Assembly: GCF_937859915.1 (NCBI RefSeq)
Contig: NZ_CALMAW010000053.1
Coordinates: 1 to 64,000, forward strand
Direction: 5' to 3'
DNA: 64,000 nucleotides
Origin: an uncultured Sphingomonas sp.
GTDB taxonomy: Bacteria > Pseudomonadota > Alphaproteobacteria > Sphingomonadales > Sphingomonadaceae
Part shown: in pieces, positions 44,562-54,084 of the stretch
Position numbering within the stretch: the stretch's first letter is position 1
Layout: each line of letters starts with the position of its first letter
Program-made: the position numbers and the translations under genes
The notes under the pieces: model-generated
Databases searched by the model: none
The model's input: the letters and a program-made list of their open reading frames with translations, nothing else
Told to the model about the DNA's origin: nothing

Positions 44562-46958
44562 GTGCGCGAGGCGTTGGCGGGAACACGGCGGGAATGGCTG
44601 ACGGGGGCCGGCATCGTGGCGTTGGCGAGCGGTCTCAGCGCGCGTGGATCTGCTGCGCTGGCGGCCAGTCCGGGGCTGCTGCCTGACCGCGTCGAACCGC
44701 TACCGCTCGCTGCGGTGCGTCTGCTGCCGTCGCCCTTCCTGGATGCTGTGAACGCCAACCAGCGCTATCTGGCATCGCTCGACCCGGATCGCCTGCTGCA
44801 CAATTTCCGGACCGGCGCGAGGCTTTCGCCAAAGGCCGCGGCTTATGGCGGTTGGGAGGGCGACACGATCGCCGGCCACACGCTCGGCCATTATCTTTCC
44901 GCGCTCGCGCTGATCCATGCGCAGACCGGCGACACCGAGGCCAGGCGCCGCGTCGACTACATCGTCGCAGAGCTCGCCGCTTGCCAGCGGGCGCGCGGCA
45001 ACGGCTATGTTGCGGGCTTGCTGCGCAAGCGCAAAGACGGCAGCCGTGTCGACGGCGAGGAGATATTCGGGGAGATCGCGCGCGGCGACATCCGCTCCGG
45101 CGGCTTTGATCTCAACGGCGCCTGGTCGCCACTCTATAATATCCACAAGACCTTTGCCGGTCTGCTCGATGCACAGCTGCATTGCGACAATCGACAGGCG
45201 CTCGACGTCGCCATCGGGCTGGCGCGCTATTTCCAGCGGCTGTTCGCCGCCTTGAGCGACGAGCAGATGCAGGCGATGCTCGGCTGCGAATATGGCGGAC
45301 TGAACGAGAGCTTCGCCGAATTGTCGGCGCGCACGAGCGATCCGCAATGGATGGCCGTTGCCGAGCGTATCCACGACAATGCGGTGCTCGTGCCGTTGGA
45401 GCGCGGGCAGGACGATCTGCCCAACATCCACGCCAACACCCAAATTCCAAAACTGATCGGCCTCGCGCGCATCCACGAGATCACCGGCCGCGCGACCCCC
45501 GGCGTCGGCGCGCGCTTCTTCTGGGACACGGTGACGCGCCATCACAGCTATGTCATCGGGGGCAATGCCGATCGCGAATATTTCTTCGCTCCCGATGCAA
45601 TATCCCAGCATATCACCGAGCAGACCTGCGAACATTGCAACAGCTATAATATGCTCAAGCTGACCCGGCATATCTACGGCTGGCAGCAGCCTGACGCTGC
45701 ACTGTTCGACTATTATGAACGGACCCACTTCAACCATATCCTCGCAGCACATGACCCCAAGACGGGGATGTTCACCTATATGACGCCGCTGATGTCGGGC
45801 ATCAAACGCGATTGGTCGTCGCCGACCGAGGATTTCTGGTGCTGCGTCGGCTCGGGAATGGAAAGCCACGCCAAGCATGGCGAGTCCATCTATTGGGTGG
45901 GCAAGGCGGCGCTTCTGGTCAATCTCTTCATTCCATCTCGCGCGCATTGGGCGGCAAAGGGCGCGGATATCGAGCTCACCACCGCCTACCCCTATCACGG
46001 CGAGATCACGCTGAGACTGGCGACATTGAAGCAGGTCGGTGCCTTTGCGATCGCGCTACGCGTGCCGGGCTGGTCGACGTCGGCCGCGATCGCGGTCAAC
46101 GGGCAGCCGGTCGAGGCCGAACGTGCGGCCGGCTATGCGGTCGTACGTCGCCGCTGGCAGGAGGGCGATATCGTGACGATGACATTGCCGATGGACCTGC
46201 GCATGGAATCCACCTCCGACGATCCCGACACGATCGCCATCCTGCGCGGGCCGCTGGTGCTCGCGGCGGATCTGGGGGCAGCCGATTTGCCGGTCGTGAG
46301 TGGCGCAGCACCGGCGCTGGTCGGCAACGACATCCTCGCCGGCTTCCGCGCGGATCCGGCGCAGCCGGCACTCTACCATACGAAGGGGCTGGGCCGACCG
46401 GCGGACATGCGTTTCGGTCCCTTCTACAGCGCCTATGACCGACGCAGCGCAGTCTATTTCAAGCGGTTCACCGATGCCGGCTGGGAAACCGAGAAGGTCG
46501 CGTTCGCGGCGGAGCAGGCGCGGCTTGCCGATCTCGCGGCGCGCTCGGTCGACGTCATGCATCTTGGCGAGATGCAACCCGAACATGATCACGGCCTGAC
46601 CTCCGACATCTCCTATCCGGTGGTCTATCGCGGCCGTAACGGACGCGATGCCCGCAGCGGCGGCTTCTTCCAGTTCGTGATGAAAACCCGCCCCGGCCCC
46701 CTCCTGCTCGAGGCAACCTACTGGGGCGACGAGCGCAAGCGCGCCTTCGACATCCAGATCGACGGCCATACGATCGCGACGCAGCAGCTCGAGGCGCTCA
46801 GACCCGGTCAGTTCGTTGACGTCGACTATCCGCTGCCCGAAGCGCTGACCCGCGGCAAGCCGAGCGTCACCGTCCGCTTCCAGCCGCACGTCGGGCATAC
46901 GGCGGGGCCGGTCTTCGGCGTGCGCCTGTTCACGCCCAAGCCGGTTCCCACAGTCTGA
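44562..46958 (+). CDS. GH127-type beta-L-arabinofuranosidase
   Basis: A 798-aa protein with a Tat signal (TRREWLTGAGIVALASGLSA) and a GH127-like (alpha/alpha)6 barrel. The zinc/cysteine active-site signature is complete: Glu357-His-Cys359 in CEHCNSYNMLK and Cys427-Cys428 in WCCVGSGMESH. It corresponds to Glu338, Cys340, Cys417 and Cys418 of HypBA1 of Bifidobacterium longum. HypBA1 removes beta-L-arabinofuranose from hydroxyproline-linked arabino-oligosaccharides. The GTG start at 44562 follows AAGGAG; the upstream ATG frame runs through the operator. GH146 is the alternative family label, with the same linkage. Confidence 0.9.
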   Translation: MREALAGTRREWLTGAGIVALASGLSARGSAALAASPGLLPDRVEPLPLAAVRLLPSPFLDAVNANQRYLASLDPDRLLHNFRTGARLSPKAAAYGGWEGDTIAGHTLGHYLSALALIHAQTGDTEARRRVDYIVAELAACQRARGNGYVAGLLRKRKDGSRVDGEEIFGEIARGDIRSGGFDLNGAWSPLYNIHKTFAGLLDAQLHCDNRQALDVAIGLARYFQRLFAALSDEQMQAMLGCEYGGLNESFAELSARTSDPQWMAVAERIHDNAVLVPLERGQDDLPNIHANTQIPKLIGLARIHEITGRATPGVGARFFWDTVTRHHSYVIGGNADREYFFAPDAISQHITEQTCEHCNSYNMLKLTRHIYGWQQPDAALFDYYERTHFNHILAAHDPKTGMFTYMTPLMSGIKRDWSSPTEDFWCCVGSGMESHAKHGESIYWVGKAALLVNLFIPSRAHWAAKGADIELTTAYPYHGEITLRLATLKQVGAFAIALRVPGWSTSAAIAVNGQPVEAERAAGYAVVRRRWQEGDIVTMTLPMDLRMESTSDDPDTIAILRGPLVLAADLGAADLPVVSGAAPALVGNDILAGFRADPAQPALYHTKGLGRPADMRFGPFYSAYDRRSAVYFKRFTDAGWETEKVAFAAEQARLADLAARSVDVMHLGEMQPEHDHGLTSDISYPVVYRGRNGRDARSGGFFQFVMKTRPGPLLLEATYWGDERKRAFDIQIDGHTIATQQLEALRPGQFVDVDYPLPEALTRGKPSVTVRFQPHVGHTAGPVFGVRLFTPKPVPTV

Positions 46959-46984
46959 CCCGGTCGACGCAGTCACTGTCCTGC

Positions 46985-48487
46985 TTACGGTGCCCGCGTA
47001 AGCCGCAACAGCATCGCGCCATGGCCGGGGATCTCCCAGGTCCGCCGTGTCGGGCTGTCGGGAACGCCGGCCCACACGTCCACGAGCCTTGCGATCCGCG
47101 CGAGGCCCGCATCCTGTAGAGTAAAGCCGATGTCGCGCGCGGTCGTGCCGCGGTTGAACAGCGCGAGCGCGACCGATCCGTCGGCGAGCGGCCGCGCCCA
47201 GATTTCGGCGTCGCCATCCTTGCGGATGCGCCGCGCCTGCCGGCCGAGCGGATCCTGGTCGATCGCGATCACGCCGCGACTTTCGAGCAGCGCGATCGTC
47301 GCCGGCGACATCGTGCGGACGTCGTTGCCGAGCATCAACGGCGCGGCCAGCATCGCCCATAGCGTCATATGCGTGCGATATTCGTCCTCGCTCATCCCGC
47401 CATTGCCGATCTCAAGCATGTCGGGATCGTTCCAGCCGCCGGGACCGGCGGTGGCCGCGTCGCCGTCCTTGTCGAAGCCGATCGCCGCCATCGCGGCATA
47501 ATTGTCCGCGATGTCGCCGGTCGTGCGCCAGAGATGACCGCCGACGCCGCTGCCCCAGGTGCCGACGCGGTCGCGGCCATATTGGCACAGGCTGTAGACG
47601 ATCGGCCGACCCGTCGCGCGCAGCGCCTGCCCCATCTGCTGATAGGCGAGCCTGACCTCGGCGGCGGTGCGGAAAATGCCCTCGCCCGAGCAGAGATCAT
47701 ATTTCAGATAGTCGACGCCCCATGCCGCGAAGGTCCGCGCATCCTGTTCGACATGACCGTAGCTGCCCGTGAAACCCGCGCAGGTCTTCGGCCCGGGCGA
47801 GCTGTAGAGGCCGAGCTTCAGGCCTCGCGTATGAACATAGGCGGCAAGCGCTGGCATGTTGGGGAAGCGGGCATTGGCGCGGATCGCGCCGTCGGCGCTG
47901 CGCGTGCCCTGCCAGCCGTCGTCGATGTTGACGTAGCGATAGCCGGCATCCCGCAGGCCGGAGCTGACGAGGTGATCGGCGATCGCGCGGACGGTGGCGT
48001 CGTCGATCGCGGCGGCAAATCGGTTCCAGCTGGACCATCCCATTGGCGGGGTCGGCGCGAGGCCGTCGGCGGCGAGCGTGACGGGCGCAGGCAGCGGCGC
48101 GCGCGGGAAGGCGAGGCGGGTGGCGTCGGTCGCGGTGCCGCGGCGGAGCGCGGACTCGACGTGGCGCTCCCAGATGTCGCCGGTGACGCGCAGGCGCGTG
48201 CCGTCGATCGTTGCGGTCCATGGCCGCGGCGGCAGGCGCGGATTGCCGTTGTCGATCAGGAAATGCGCGGTGCCCCCGGTGACGGCAAGCGCGCGCATCG
48301 GCACGTCGCCATACCAGTCGGTGGTGACCGACCCGCGCCAGCCGCCGGCGTCGCGTGACAAGCGTAGCATGCGCAGGCCGGGAAATTCCGCCGATCGCGG
48401 GAAGAGCCAGACGCCGCCCATCGCGGTCCGAGGAGCGGCCGGCGCGGCGAGGGTCAGCGCGATGAATGCCGACAGCAGCCCTCGCAT
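46985..48487 (-). CDS. GH27 alpha-galactosidase-like enzyme
   Basis: A 500-aa exported protein. A signal peptide and an extra N-terminal beta domain of about 120 residues precede a GH27 TIM barrel (PPMGWSSWNRF). The nucleophile is Asp264 in YLKYDLC, the acid/base Asp lies in WRTTGDI, and GGWNDPDMLEIGNGG follows. The C-terminal beta domain is complete. GH27 members cleave alpha-galactosides and some cleave beta-L-arabinopyranosides. In extensins Ser carries single alpha-galactose, a plausible target. It overlaps or abuts the GH2 gene; a GTG at 48496 that overlaps the GH2 stop is an alternative start. Confidence 0.92.
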   Translation of the reverse strand: MRGLLSAFIALTLAAPAAPRTAMGGVWLFPRSAEFPGLRMLRLSRDAGGWRGSVTTDWYGDVPMRALAVTGGTAHFLIDNGNPRLPPRPWTATIDGTRLRVTGDIWERHVESALRRGTATDATRLAFPRAPLPAPVTLAADGLAPTPPMGWSSWNRFAAAIDDATVRAIADHLVSSGLRDAGYRYVNIDDGWQGTRSADGAIRANARFPNMPALAAYVHTRGLKLGLYSSPGPKTCAGFTGSYGHVEQDARTFAAWGVDYLKYDLCSGEGIFRTAAEVRLAYQQMGQALRATGRPIVYSLCQYGRDRVGTWGSGVGGHLWRTTGDIADNYAAMAAIGFDKDGDAATAGPGGWNDPDMLEIGNGGMSEDEYRTHMTLWAMLAAPLMLGNDVRTMSPATIALLESRGVIAIDQDPLGRQARRIRKDGDAEIWARPLADGSVALALFNRGTTARDIGFTLQDAGLARIARLVDVWAGVPDSPTRRTWEIPGHGAMLLRLTRAP

Positions 48488-48492
48488 GATCG

Positions 48493-50958
48493 TCACGCGC
48501 CGGTGCCGATGAACGGCAGCATGGCGGCGGCGAGCCCGTCGGACGAGGCGGTCAGACGGATCGTGCCGCCGCGGTCACCGGCCTGGACGATCGCCATGCA
48601 CAGCCCGTTGAACGCGGAGCGGGCGGTGGCATGGTCGGGCTCGAGGCTGCGCGGATCGCCATTGCCGACGCCGAGCAGTTTGGCATCGCCCGACAGCGCA
48701 AAGACGACGTGATTGGACGCAGTCGGTACCTCGCGGCGGTGCGTGTCGAGGATCGCGGCGCGCACCACGGCGACTTCCCCGGGCGCGAGTTGGCGGCGAT
48801 CGCTCGACAACTTGACACGCGTCGGTGCGCCGGTCGTCTCGCGCGTCGCGATCAGCGTGCGCTGCCCGGCCCGGAATCCGTGCGCCTCGATCCGGCCGGG
48901 TACGTAGGGTACCTGCCATTCGAGGTGGCGGTTGCGCTCGACACTCTTGCGGCCGAGGCTGCGGCCGTTGACGAACAGCTCGACTGCCTCGCAATTGCTG
49001 TGCACCCAGACGGGCACCGGCTTGCCCTCGCGCCCGGGCCAGGTCCAGTGCGGGAAGAGATGGAGTATGGGGTCCGGCCCCCACCAGGCGCGGTAATACC
49101 AGTAGTCGTCCTTGGGAAAGCCGCAGCTGTCCATCTGGCCGAAATTGGAGGCGTTTTCCGGCCAGCGCTCGAAGGGTGTCGGCTCGCCGCGATAGTCGAA
49201 CCCGGTCCACACGAAGCCGCCCGCGAGGAAGGGCCGCGCGTCGTAGAAGCTCCACCAGGTCTCGGCGGTGGTCGCCCAGCGCGGGAAGTCGGTGTCGTAG
49301 GCGGGCACCACGCCGGCCTTGTCGTCGCGGACATATTCGCCGCGCGTCATCACCGTGCTGGCGACTTCGGTGCCGATCATTGGCGTGGTTGGGTGCGCGG
49401 CGTGAAAGGGGTCGACCTCGCCGAGGAAATAGTTGCAGCCCTGCACGTCGAGGATGCGTGAGGCGCCCTGGCCGAACTTGCCGTTAAACGCCTCGGTGAC
49501 GGGGCGCGTGCCGTCGAGCTCGTAGACGCGACGCTTCATCGTCTCGGCGATCCGCGCGCCGGTCTCGGTGCCGCGGTGGATCTCTTCGTTGCCGATGCTC
49601 CACAGAATGACGCTCGGGTGGTTGCGACCCTGGCGGACCAGCCGGTCGAGCTGGCTCATGCCTTCCGCATCGCTCGACATCTGCCGGGTCTCGTCCATGA
49701 CGAGAATGCCCATCCGGTCGCAGGCGTCGAGGATGGCGCTGTTGGCGGGGTGATGCGTCGAGCGATAGGCGTTGCTGCCCATCGCCTTGAGCTGCTCGAG
49801 CCGCCAGACGTGCAGGCTGTCGGTCACCGCGAAGCCGACGCCGGCATGATCCTGGTGGTTGCAGGTGCCCTTGATCTTCACCGGCTTGCCGTTGAGGAAA
49901 AAGCCGTGGTCCGCATCGAAGCGGATGCTGCGGATGCCGAACCGGGTCTCGTCGCGGTCGACGACGGCGTCGGCGACGACGATGTCGCTTGCCAGCGTGT
50001 AGCGCTGCGGCGTCTCCAGCGACCATAGGGCCGCCTGTGCGATCATCGTCTCCTGCGGGACGGTGACGCTGCCCCAGGCGGGCAGGGCGATCGGCTCCGA
50101 CAACAGGGTGGCCGCGATGCGCCCGTCGGGTCCGGTGACCGTCGAACGCACGCGCGCGCTGGCCGCGGGGCCGTCATTGTCGATCTCGGTCGCGATGCGT
50201 AGCCGCGCGTCGGCGCCGAGGATTTCGGATCGCACCGTCGCACCCCATTGGCGGATATGCGCGGGCGCGGTCTCGACCAGCCGGACGTGGCGATAGAGGC
50301 CGGCACCCTCATAGGACCAGGCTTCGCCGAGGCTGACGTCGCAACGGACGACGAGCATGTTCGTCTCGCCCGGTCTGGCGAAGTCGGTGATGTCGATGCG
50401 GAAGGGTGCGTAGCCGCTCTCGTTCGACCCGACGACGAAGCCGTTGAGGATGACGAGGCAGTTGCGCGAGACGCCGTCGAATTCGAGTGCGAGGCGTCGG
50501 CCGGCGTCCTCGGCCGCGATCGGCAGCGTGCGGCGATACCAGCCGACGCTGGTCGCGGGCCACAGCCGGCCGACCGGCTTGAACCCCTGATAGGCGCCGG
50601 TGCGATCGAGATCCGAGCCCGGCGGGCCGAACTGCTCGAACGGCAGATCGACCGCCCAGTCGTGCGGCAGGTCGACCGGCTGCCACTCCTTGTCGTCGAA
50701 GCTCGCGTCGGCGACCGGCGTGCCGACGTCGCCCGACTTGCCATAGGTATCGTGCGAGGTGCCGAAGCCGAAATCCTTGGCCGGATCGGCGGCGTGACCG
50801 AGGTGGAAGCGCCAGCCGCGATCGAGCGGCACGACGCGGCGCGGGAAGGGCGCCGTAATGGCGGCAGGCGCTGCTCGCGCCATCGCCGGCAGTAGAGCGA
50901 CCGCGCTCACCGCGCCGCCCGTTTTCAGCAGGTCGCGGCGGTGGACGCGGTCGGTCAT
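48493..50958 (-). CDS. GH2 beta-galactosidase-like enzyme, Tat-exported
   Basis: An 821-aa protein with a twin-arginine signal (HRRDLLKTGGAVSAVALLPA). Domains: GH2 sugar-binding jelly roll (~40-210), Ig-like domain (~215-320), TIM barrel (~330-610) with acid/base Glu458 in WSIGNEEIH and nucleophile Glu531 in IGTEVAST, and C-terminal DUF4982-like and Ig-like domains. Beta-galactosidase is the most common activity of this architecture, but beta-glucuronidase or others are possible. It follows the TonB receptor by 50 bases, separated by a strong hairpin. Confidence 0.92.
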   Translation of the reverse strand: MTDRVHRRDLLKTGGAVSAVALLPAMARAAPAAITAPFPRRVVPLDRGWRFHLGHAADPAKDFGFGTSHDTYGKSGDVGTPVADASFDDKEWQPVDLPHDWAVDLPFEQFGPPGSDLDRTGAYQGFKPVGRLWPATSVGWYRRTLPIAAEDAGRRLALEFDGVSRNCLVILNGFVVGSNESGYAPFRIDITDFARPGETNMLVVRCDVSLGEAWSYEGAGLYRHVRLVETAPAHIRQWGATVRSEILGADARLRIATEIDNDGPAASARVRSTVTGPDGRIAATLLSEPIALPAWGSVTVPQETMIAQAALWSLETPQRYTLASDIVVADAVVDRDETRFGIRSIRFDADHGFFLNGKPVKIKGTCNHQDHAGVGFAVTDSLHVWRLEQLKAMGSNAYRSTHHPANSAILDACDRMGILVMDETRQMSSDAEGMSQLDRLVRQGRNHPSVILWSIGNEEIHRGTETGARIAETMKRRVYELDGTRPVTEAFNGKFGQGASRILDVQGCNYFLGEVDPFHAAHPTTPMIGTEVASTVMTRGEYVRDDKAGVVPAYDTDFPRWATTAETWWSFYDARPFLAGGFVWTGFDYRGEPTPFERWPENASNFGQMDSCGFPKDDYWYYRAWWGPDPILHLFPHWTWPGREGKPVPVWVHSNCEAVELFVNGRSLGRKSVERNRHLEWQVPYVPGRIEAHGFRAGQRTLIATRETTGAPTRVKLSSDRRQLAPGEVAVVRAAILDTHRREVPTASNHVVFALSGDAKLLGVGNGDPRSLEPDHATARSAFNGLCMAIVQAGDRGGTIRLTASSDGLAAAMLPFIGTGA

Positions 50959-50975
50959 CGTAGAAACTCCCGGTG

Positions 50976-51000
50976 GCGGGCCGGCACCGGGCCGGCCCGC
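50976..51000 (-). promoter_or_regulatory. strong intercistronic hairpin between TonB receptor and GH2 gene
   Basis: GCGGGCCGG (50976-50984) and CCGGCCCGC (50992-51000) form a perfect 9-base GC-only stem with a 7-base loop, starting about 8 bases after the receptor stop. No U-tract follows, so it is more likely an RNA-stabilising or attenuating element than a full terminator. It would allow high receptor and lower enzyme expression. Confidence 0.65.
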
Positions 51001-51008
51001 ACTCGCTA

Positions 51009-53975
51009 TCAGAGGTTGACCGTCGCGCCGACGAAGATCGTGCGGCCCAGCGTGTCGTAGACGCCCGGATAGGTGTTGCCGTTGCCGAAGGATTCGAGAA
51101 TGCCGGAGGCAATCGCGGGCGGATCCTTGTCGCCGATGTTGTTGACGCCGGCGCGCAGCTGAAGGCCGTGCGGGAAGGTCTTGGTCACGGCCAGATCGAA
51201 GTAGTTGTAGGTCGGGATGTGGCTGTTGATCTGGCTGCCCACGCCGGTGAGGAAGCTGTTGCTCGACAGGCTGGACAGCTTGGTCCGGTCAATCATGCGC
51301 CAGGCCAGCGACAGCGAGGCGTCGCCCGGGATCAGCCAGGTGATGCGCGCGACATGGTGCCAGGTCGGGTTGGGCTCGCCGCAGGTATAGCCGTAATAGC
51401 CCTTGCAGTCATAGGAGCCGAGACCCGGCAGCGGTTCCGCGACTTGGTGCAGCAGCAGCGTGCCGACGAGGTTGAAGTTGATCTTGCCGTGCTTGCCGAT
51501 GCCCAGCGTGTAGTCGGTGTCGAAGTCGAGGCCCGAGGTTTGGAGATAGCCGGTGTTGTAGGTGGTCGAGACGATGTAGCCGCCGGCCGTCGTGCTCCCG
51601 AAGATCGCGCCCGACTGCGGATCGCGGTGGAACAGGCTGCAATAATAGGGATCGCCCGTCGAGATGCACTGGCTGATCGCGAGCGAGGGCGCGATCGAGC
51701 TGATATAGTCCTTCACCTTGATGTGGTAATAGTCGAGCGAGAAGGAGAAGTTGCGAATCTGGTGGGGGGTCAGCACCAGGCCGATCGTGTAGGTGTCGCC
51801 TTTTTCCGGCTTGAGCTTGGCGTTGCCGCCGTAGAGCTCGTCGCAGGTGTCGGCCGGGCACTGAGGGATCTTGCCATATTGTGCGGCGGAAACGCCGGTC
51901 AGCGCGCAGGCGGTCGTCGTCGCGGTGGGCTTGACACCGGCGCAGGGATCATCGGACGAGACGTTGCCGATGCCCTGCGAGCCGAACAACTCGCTGATGT
52001 TCGGCGCGCGGATCGCACGGTTGTAGCTGGCGCGCAGGCGGACGTCGGTCGTCGGCGCCCAGTTGAGCTCGGCCTTGTAGGTGTAGACATTGTAGTTGGA
52101 GGCGAAGCCCGTCGAGCTCTGCGAATTGTGATAGGCCGAATAGCGCACGCCGCCGTCGATCGACACTTCATGCGCGAACGGCATGTCCTGCAGGATCGGC
52201 ACCTCGATCTCGCCATAGCCCTCGTTGACGGTGATGCGGCCGTCGGTCGGCACCGCGCCGCCTTCCTGTGCCACCGCGTCGGCGGTGTAGATCAGCGATT
52301 CGTGGCGATGTTCGGCGCCGATCGCGATGTTGACGCCGCGCGTCGCCCACGGGCTGGTCAGGCCGAAGGTGCCGAGATCGCCGGTGATGCTCGCCGAGAT
52401 GACGGTCTGCGTGTCGCGCTCGGCGGTGTTGCTGTCCGCGAACAGATATTGCGCCTGGCTCGAGGAAATGCCGTTCGACTGGAAGATGTTGATCGGCACG
52501 CAGCTCGGATCACTGCCGTCGACGACCGACTGGCAGGTCGGCGTGCCGTTGACGTTGACGACATCGATCGCGCGCTGCGCCTTGATGGTGTCGACATTGT
52601 TCAAATAGGTCTCGTTGTAGCGGACCAGCGAGTGGAGATAGTTCACGTCATAGCTGAAGCCGTGGCCGATATCGCCGCGGACGCCCGCGGTATAGCGGAA
52701 GTCGTTGTGGCGCAGATCGTCGCGACGCGAGAAGTCGCTGTTGAGACGGTAGCCGATCAGCGTCTGCTCGGTGGCGTTGGTGCCCGCGGCCGCGCCGCAC
52801 AGCGTTGTCGCCTGCTGCGCGCTCATCAGCGGATTGTCGCAGTTGAGCGTGAAACTGCTGCCGAGGAACAGCGCGGAGGGCGCGACCTGCGAGAAGGTCG
52901 TATCGCGCATGAACATGAAGCTGCCGTAGAGTTCGGCGGCGGGGCTGATCTTGAACTTGCCGAAGGCGCCGGCGGTGTAGCGCTTGTCGGAGCGCTGGAT
53001 GTAGTTGCTCGGGGAATAATTATAGGCGTAGCTGCTGTCGTAGGGCACCCAGGTCTTGGAGCCGTCCTTCGAATTGGTCAGATACTGACCTCCGGCGCTG
53101 GGGCCGGTCAGCGGCAGGAAGGTGCCGTAGGTCGAGGTGCTGGAACCGCCGCAGACCAGGCCGGTGCCGGCGGTGTCGAGCTGATTGAGCGCGCAGCTCG
53201 AGACGTCGCGGGTCGATTCGAGCACCGGATCGGCCTGGCGATAGCCGCCATAGACGGTGATGTTGCCGCGGCCGTCGGCGAAATTCTTGCCATAGGCGAC
53301 GTTGACGTTCTGCTTACCGCCGTCGAGCACGGTGTCCGGCGCGGTGGTATAGCCCGCCGCGCGGTTAACGCCGCGCACATAATTGTTGCCATTGTCGTGC
53401 TGGTCGATGCCGGTCTGAGCATCGATCCGCAGGCCGTCGAGATGATCCTCGATGATGAAATTGACCACGCCCGACAGCGCGTCCGAACCATAAACGGCCG
53501 AGGCGCCGCCGGTGACGACGTCGACGCGCTTGACCAGCGACGACGGGATGAAATTGAGATCGATCGCCTGCGACGACATCATCCGCTGGCCGTTGATCAG
53601 CGTCAGGACGCGGCTGGAGCCGAGGTTGCGCAGATTGACCTGCGAGGTGCCGTTCGAGCCGTTGGAGACGTTCTCGTTGGCATCGGCGGTAAACTGCGGC
53701 AGCCGATTGAGCACGTCGACGATATTGGTCGCGCCCTCGAGCTTGACCTCCTGGTCGCTCACCGTCGTCAGCGGGCTATTGCTCTGCAGATCGGGGCGCT
53801 TGATGCGCGTGCCGGTGACGAGAATCTCGTTCGAGCTGTCGCCGGTATTGTTGGGCGAGGCATCCGCCGCAGTCGGCACGGGCGTCACCTGCGCATAAGT
53901 GGTCGACGACAATAACGCCGTAACCAAGGCGCCGATCGCGGCATTGCGTCTGGTCGCAGCCGTATAGTTTCGCAT
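51009..53975 (-). CDS. TonB-dependent outer-membrane receptor
   Basis: A 988-aa receptor with a signal peptide (ALVTALLSSTTYAQ) and a TonB-box-like EILVTGTRI. The plug domain (DVLNRLPQFTADANEN, LRNLGSSRVLTLINGQR, YGSDALSGVVNFII) is followed by a 22-strand-type barrel ending GRTIFVGATVNL. It is the large sphingomonad/xanthomonad type that takes up glycans or glycopeptides. The Met at 53975 follows AAGGGGAA and is preferred to the upstream Met. It heads the TonB-GH2-GH27 operon under site D. No SusD-like protein is present, as usual in Proteobacteria. Confidence 0.95.
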   Translation of the reverse strand: MRNYTAATRRNAAIGALVTALLSSTTYAQVTPVPTAADASPNNTGDSSNEILVTGTRIKRPDLQSNSPLTTVSDQEVKLEGATNIVDVLNRLPQFTADANENVSNGSNGTSQVNLRNLGSSRVLTLINGQRMMSSQAIDLNFIPSSLVKRVDVVTGGASAVYGSDALSGVVNFIIEDHLDGLRIDAQTGIDQHDNGNNYVRGVNRAAGYTTAPDTVLDGGKQNVNVAYGKNFADGRGNITVYGGYRQADPVLESTRDVSSCALNQLDTAGTGLVCGGSSTSTYGTFLPLTGPSAGGQYLTNSKDGSKTWVPYDSSYAYNYSPSNYIQRSDKRYTAGAFGKFKISPAAELYGSFMFMRDTTFSQVAPSALFLGSSFTLNCDNPLMSAQQATTLCGAAAGTNATEQTLIGYRLNSDFSRRDDLRHNDFRYTAGVRGDIGHGFSYDVNYLHSLVRYNETYLNNVDTIKAQRAIDVVNVNGTPTCQSVVDGSDPSCVPINIFQSNGISSSQAQYLFADSNTAERDTQTVISASITGDLGTFGLTSPWATRGVNIAIGAEHRHESLIYTADAVAQEGGAVPTDGRITVNEGYGEIEVPILQDMPFAHEVSIDGGVRYSAYHNSQSSTGFASNYNVYTYKAELNWAPTTDVRLRASYNRAIRAPNISELFGSQGIGNVSSDDPCAGVKPTATTTACALTGVSAAQYGKIPQCPADTCDELYGGNAKLKPEKGDTYTIGLVLTPHQIRNFSFSLDYYHIKVKDYISSIAPSLAISQCISTGDPYYCSLFHRDPQSGAIFGSTTAGGYIVSTTYNTGYLQTSGLDFDTDYTLGIGKHGKINFNLVGTLLLHQVAEPLPGLGSYDCKGYYGYTCGEPNPTWHHVARITWLIPGDASLSLAWRMIDRTKLSSLSSNSFLTGVGSQINSHIPTYNYFDLAVTKTFPHGLQLRAGVNNIGDKDPPAIASGILESFGNGNTYPGVYDTLGRTIFVGATVNL

Positions 53976-54014
53976 GGATTTCCCCTTCGCCGTTGAGGCT
54001 TTGTGGGGGCAATC

Positions 54015-54035
54015 CATCATGATCGCAGCATGATG
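54015..54035. promoter_or_regulatory. perfect inverted repeat in the leader of the TonB-receptor gene
   Basis: CATCATG (54015-54021) and CATGATG (54029-54035) are a perfect 7-base inverted repeat with a 7-base spacer, between site D and the receptor start. It could form a leader hairpin or bind a second regulator. No other copy was noticed in the window. Confidence 0.45.
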
Positions 54036-54040
54036 TCAAA

Positions 54041-54056
54041 TATATTATACGATATA
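54041..54056. promoter_or_regulatory. operator-like site D of the locus-wide regulon
   Basis: TATATTATACGATATA reads ATATCGTATAATATA on the minus strand, sharing ATATCGTAT with the other sites. It lies 66-81 bases upstream of the TonB-receptor start on the minus strand, in an A/T-rich island. Confidence 0.72.
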
Positions 54057-54084
54057 ACGGGCGAAATTATTCGAAACAATCGCA

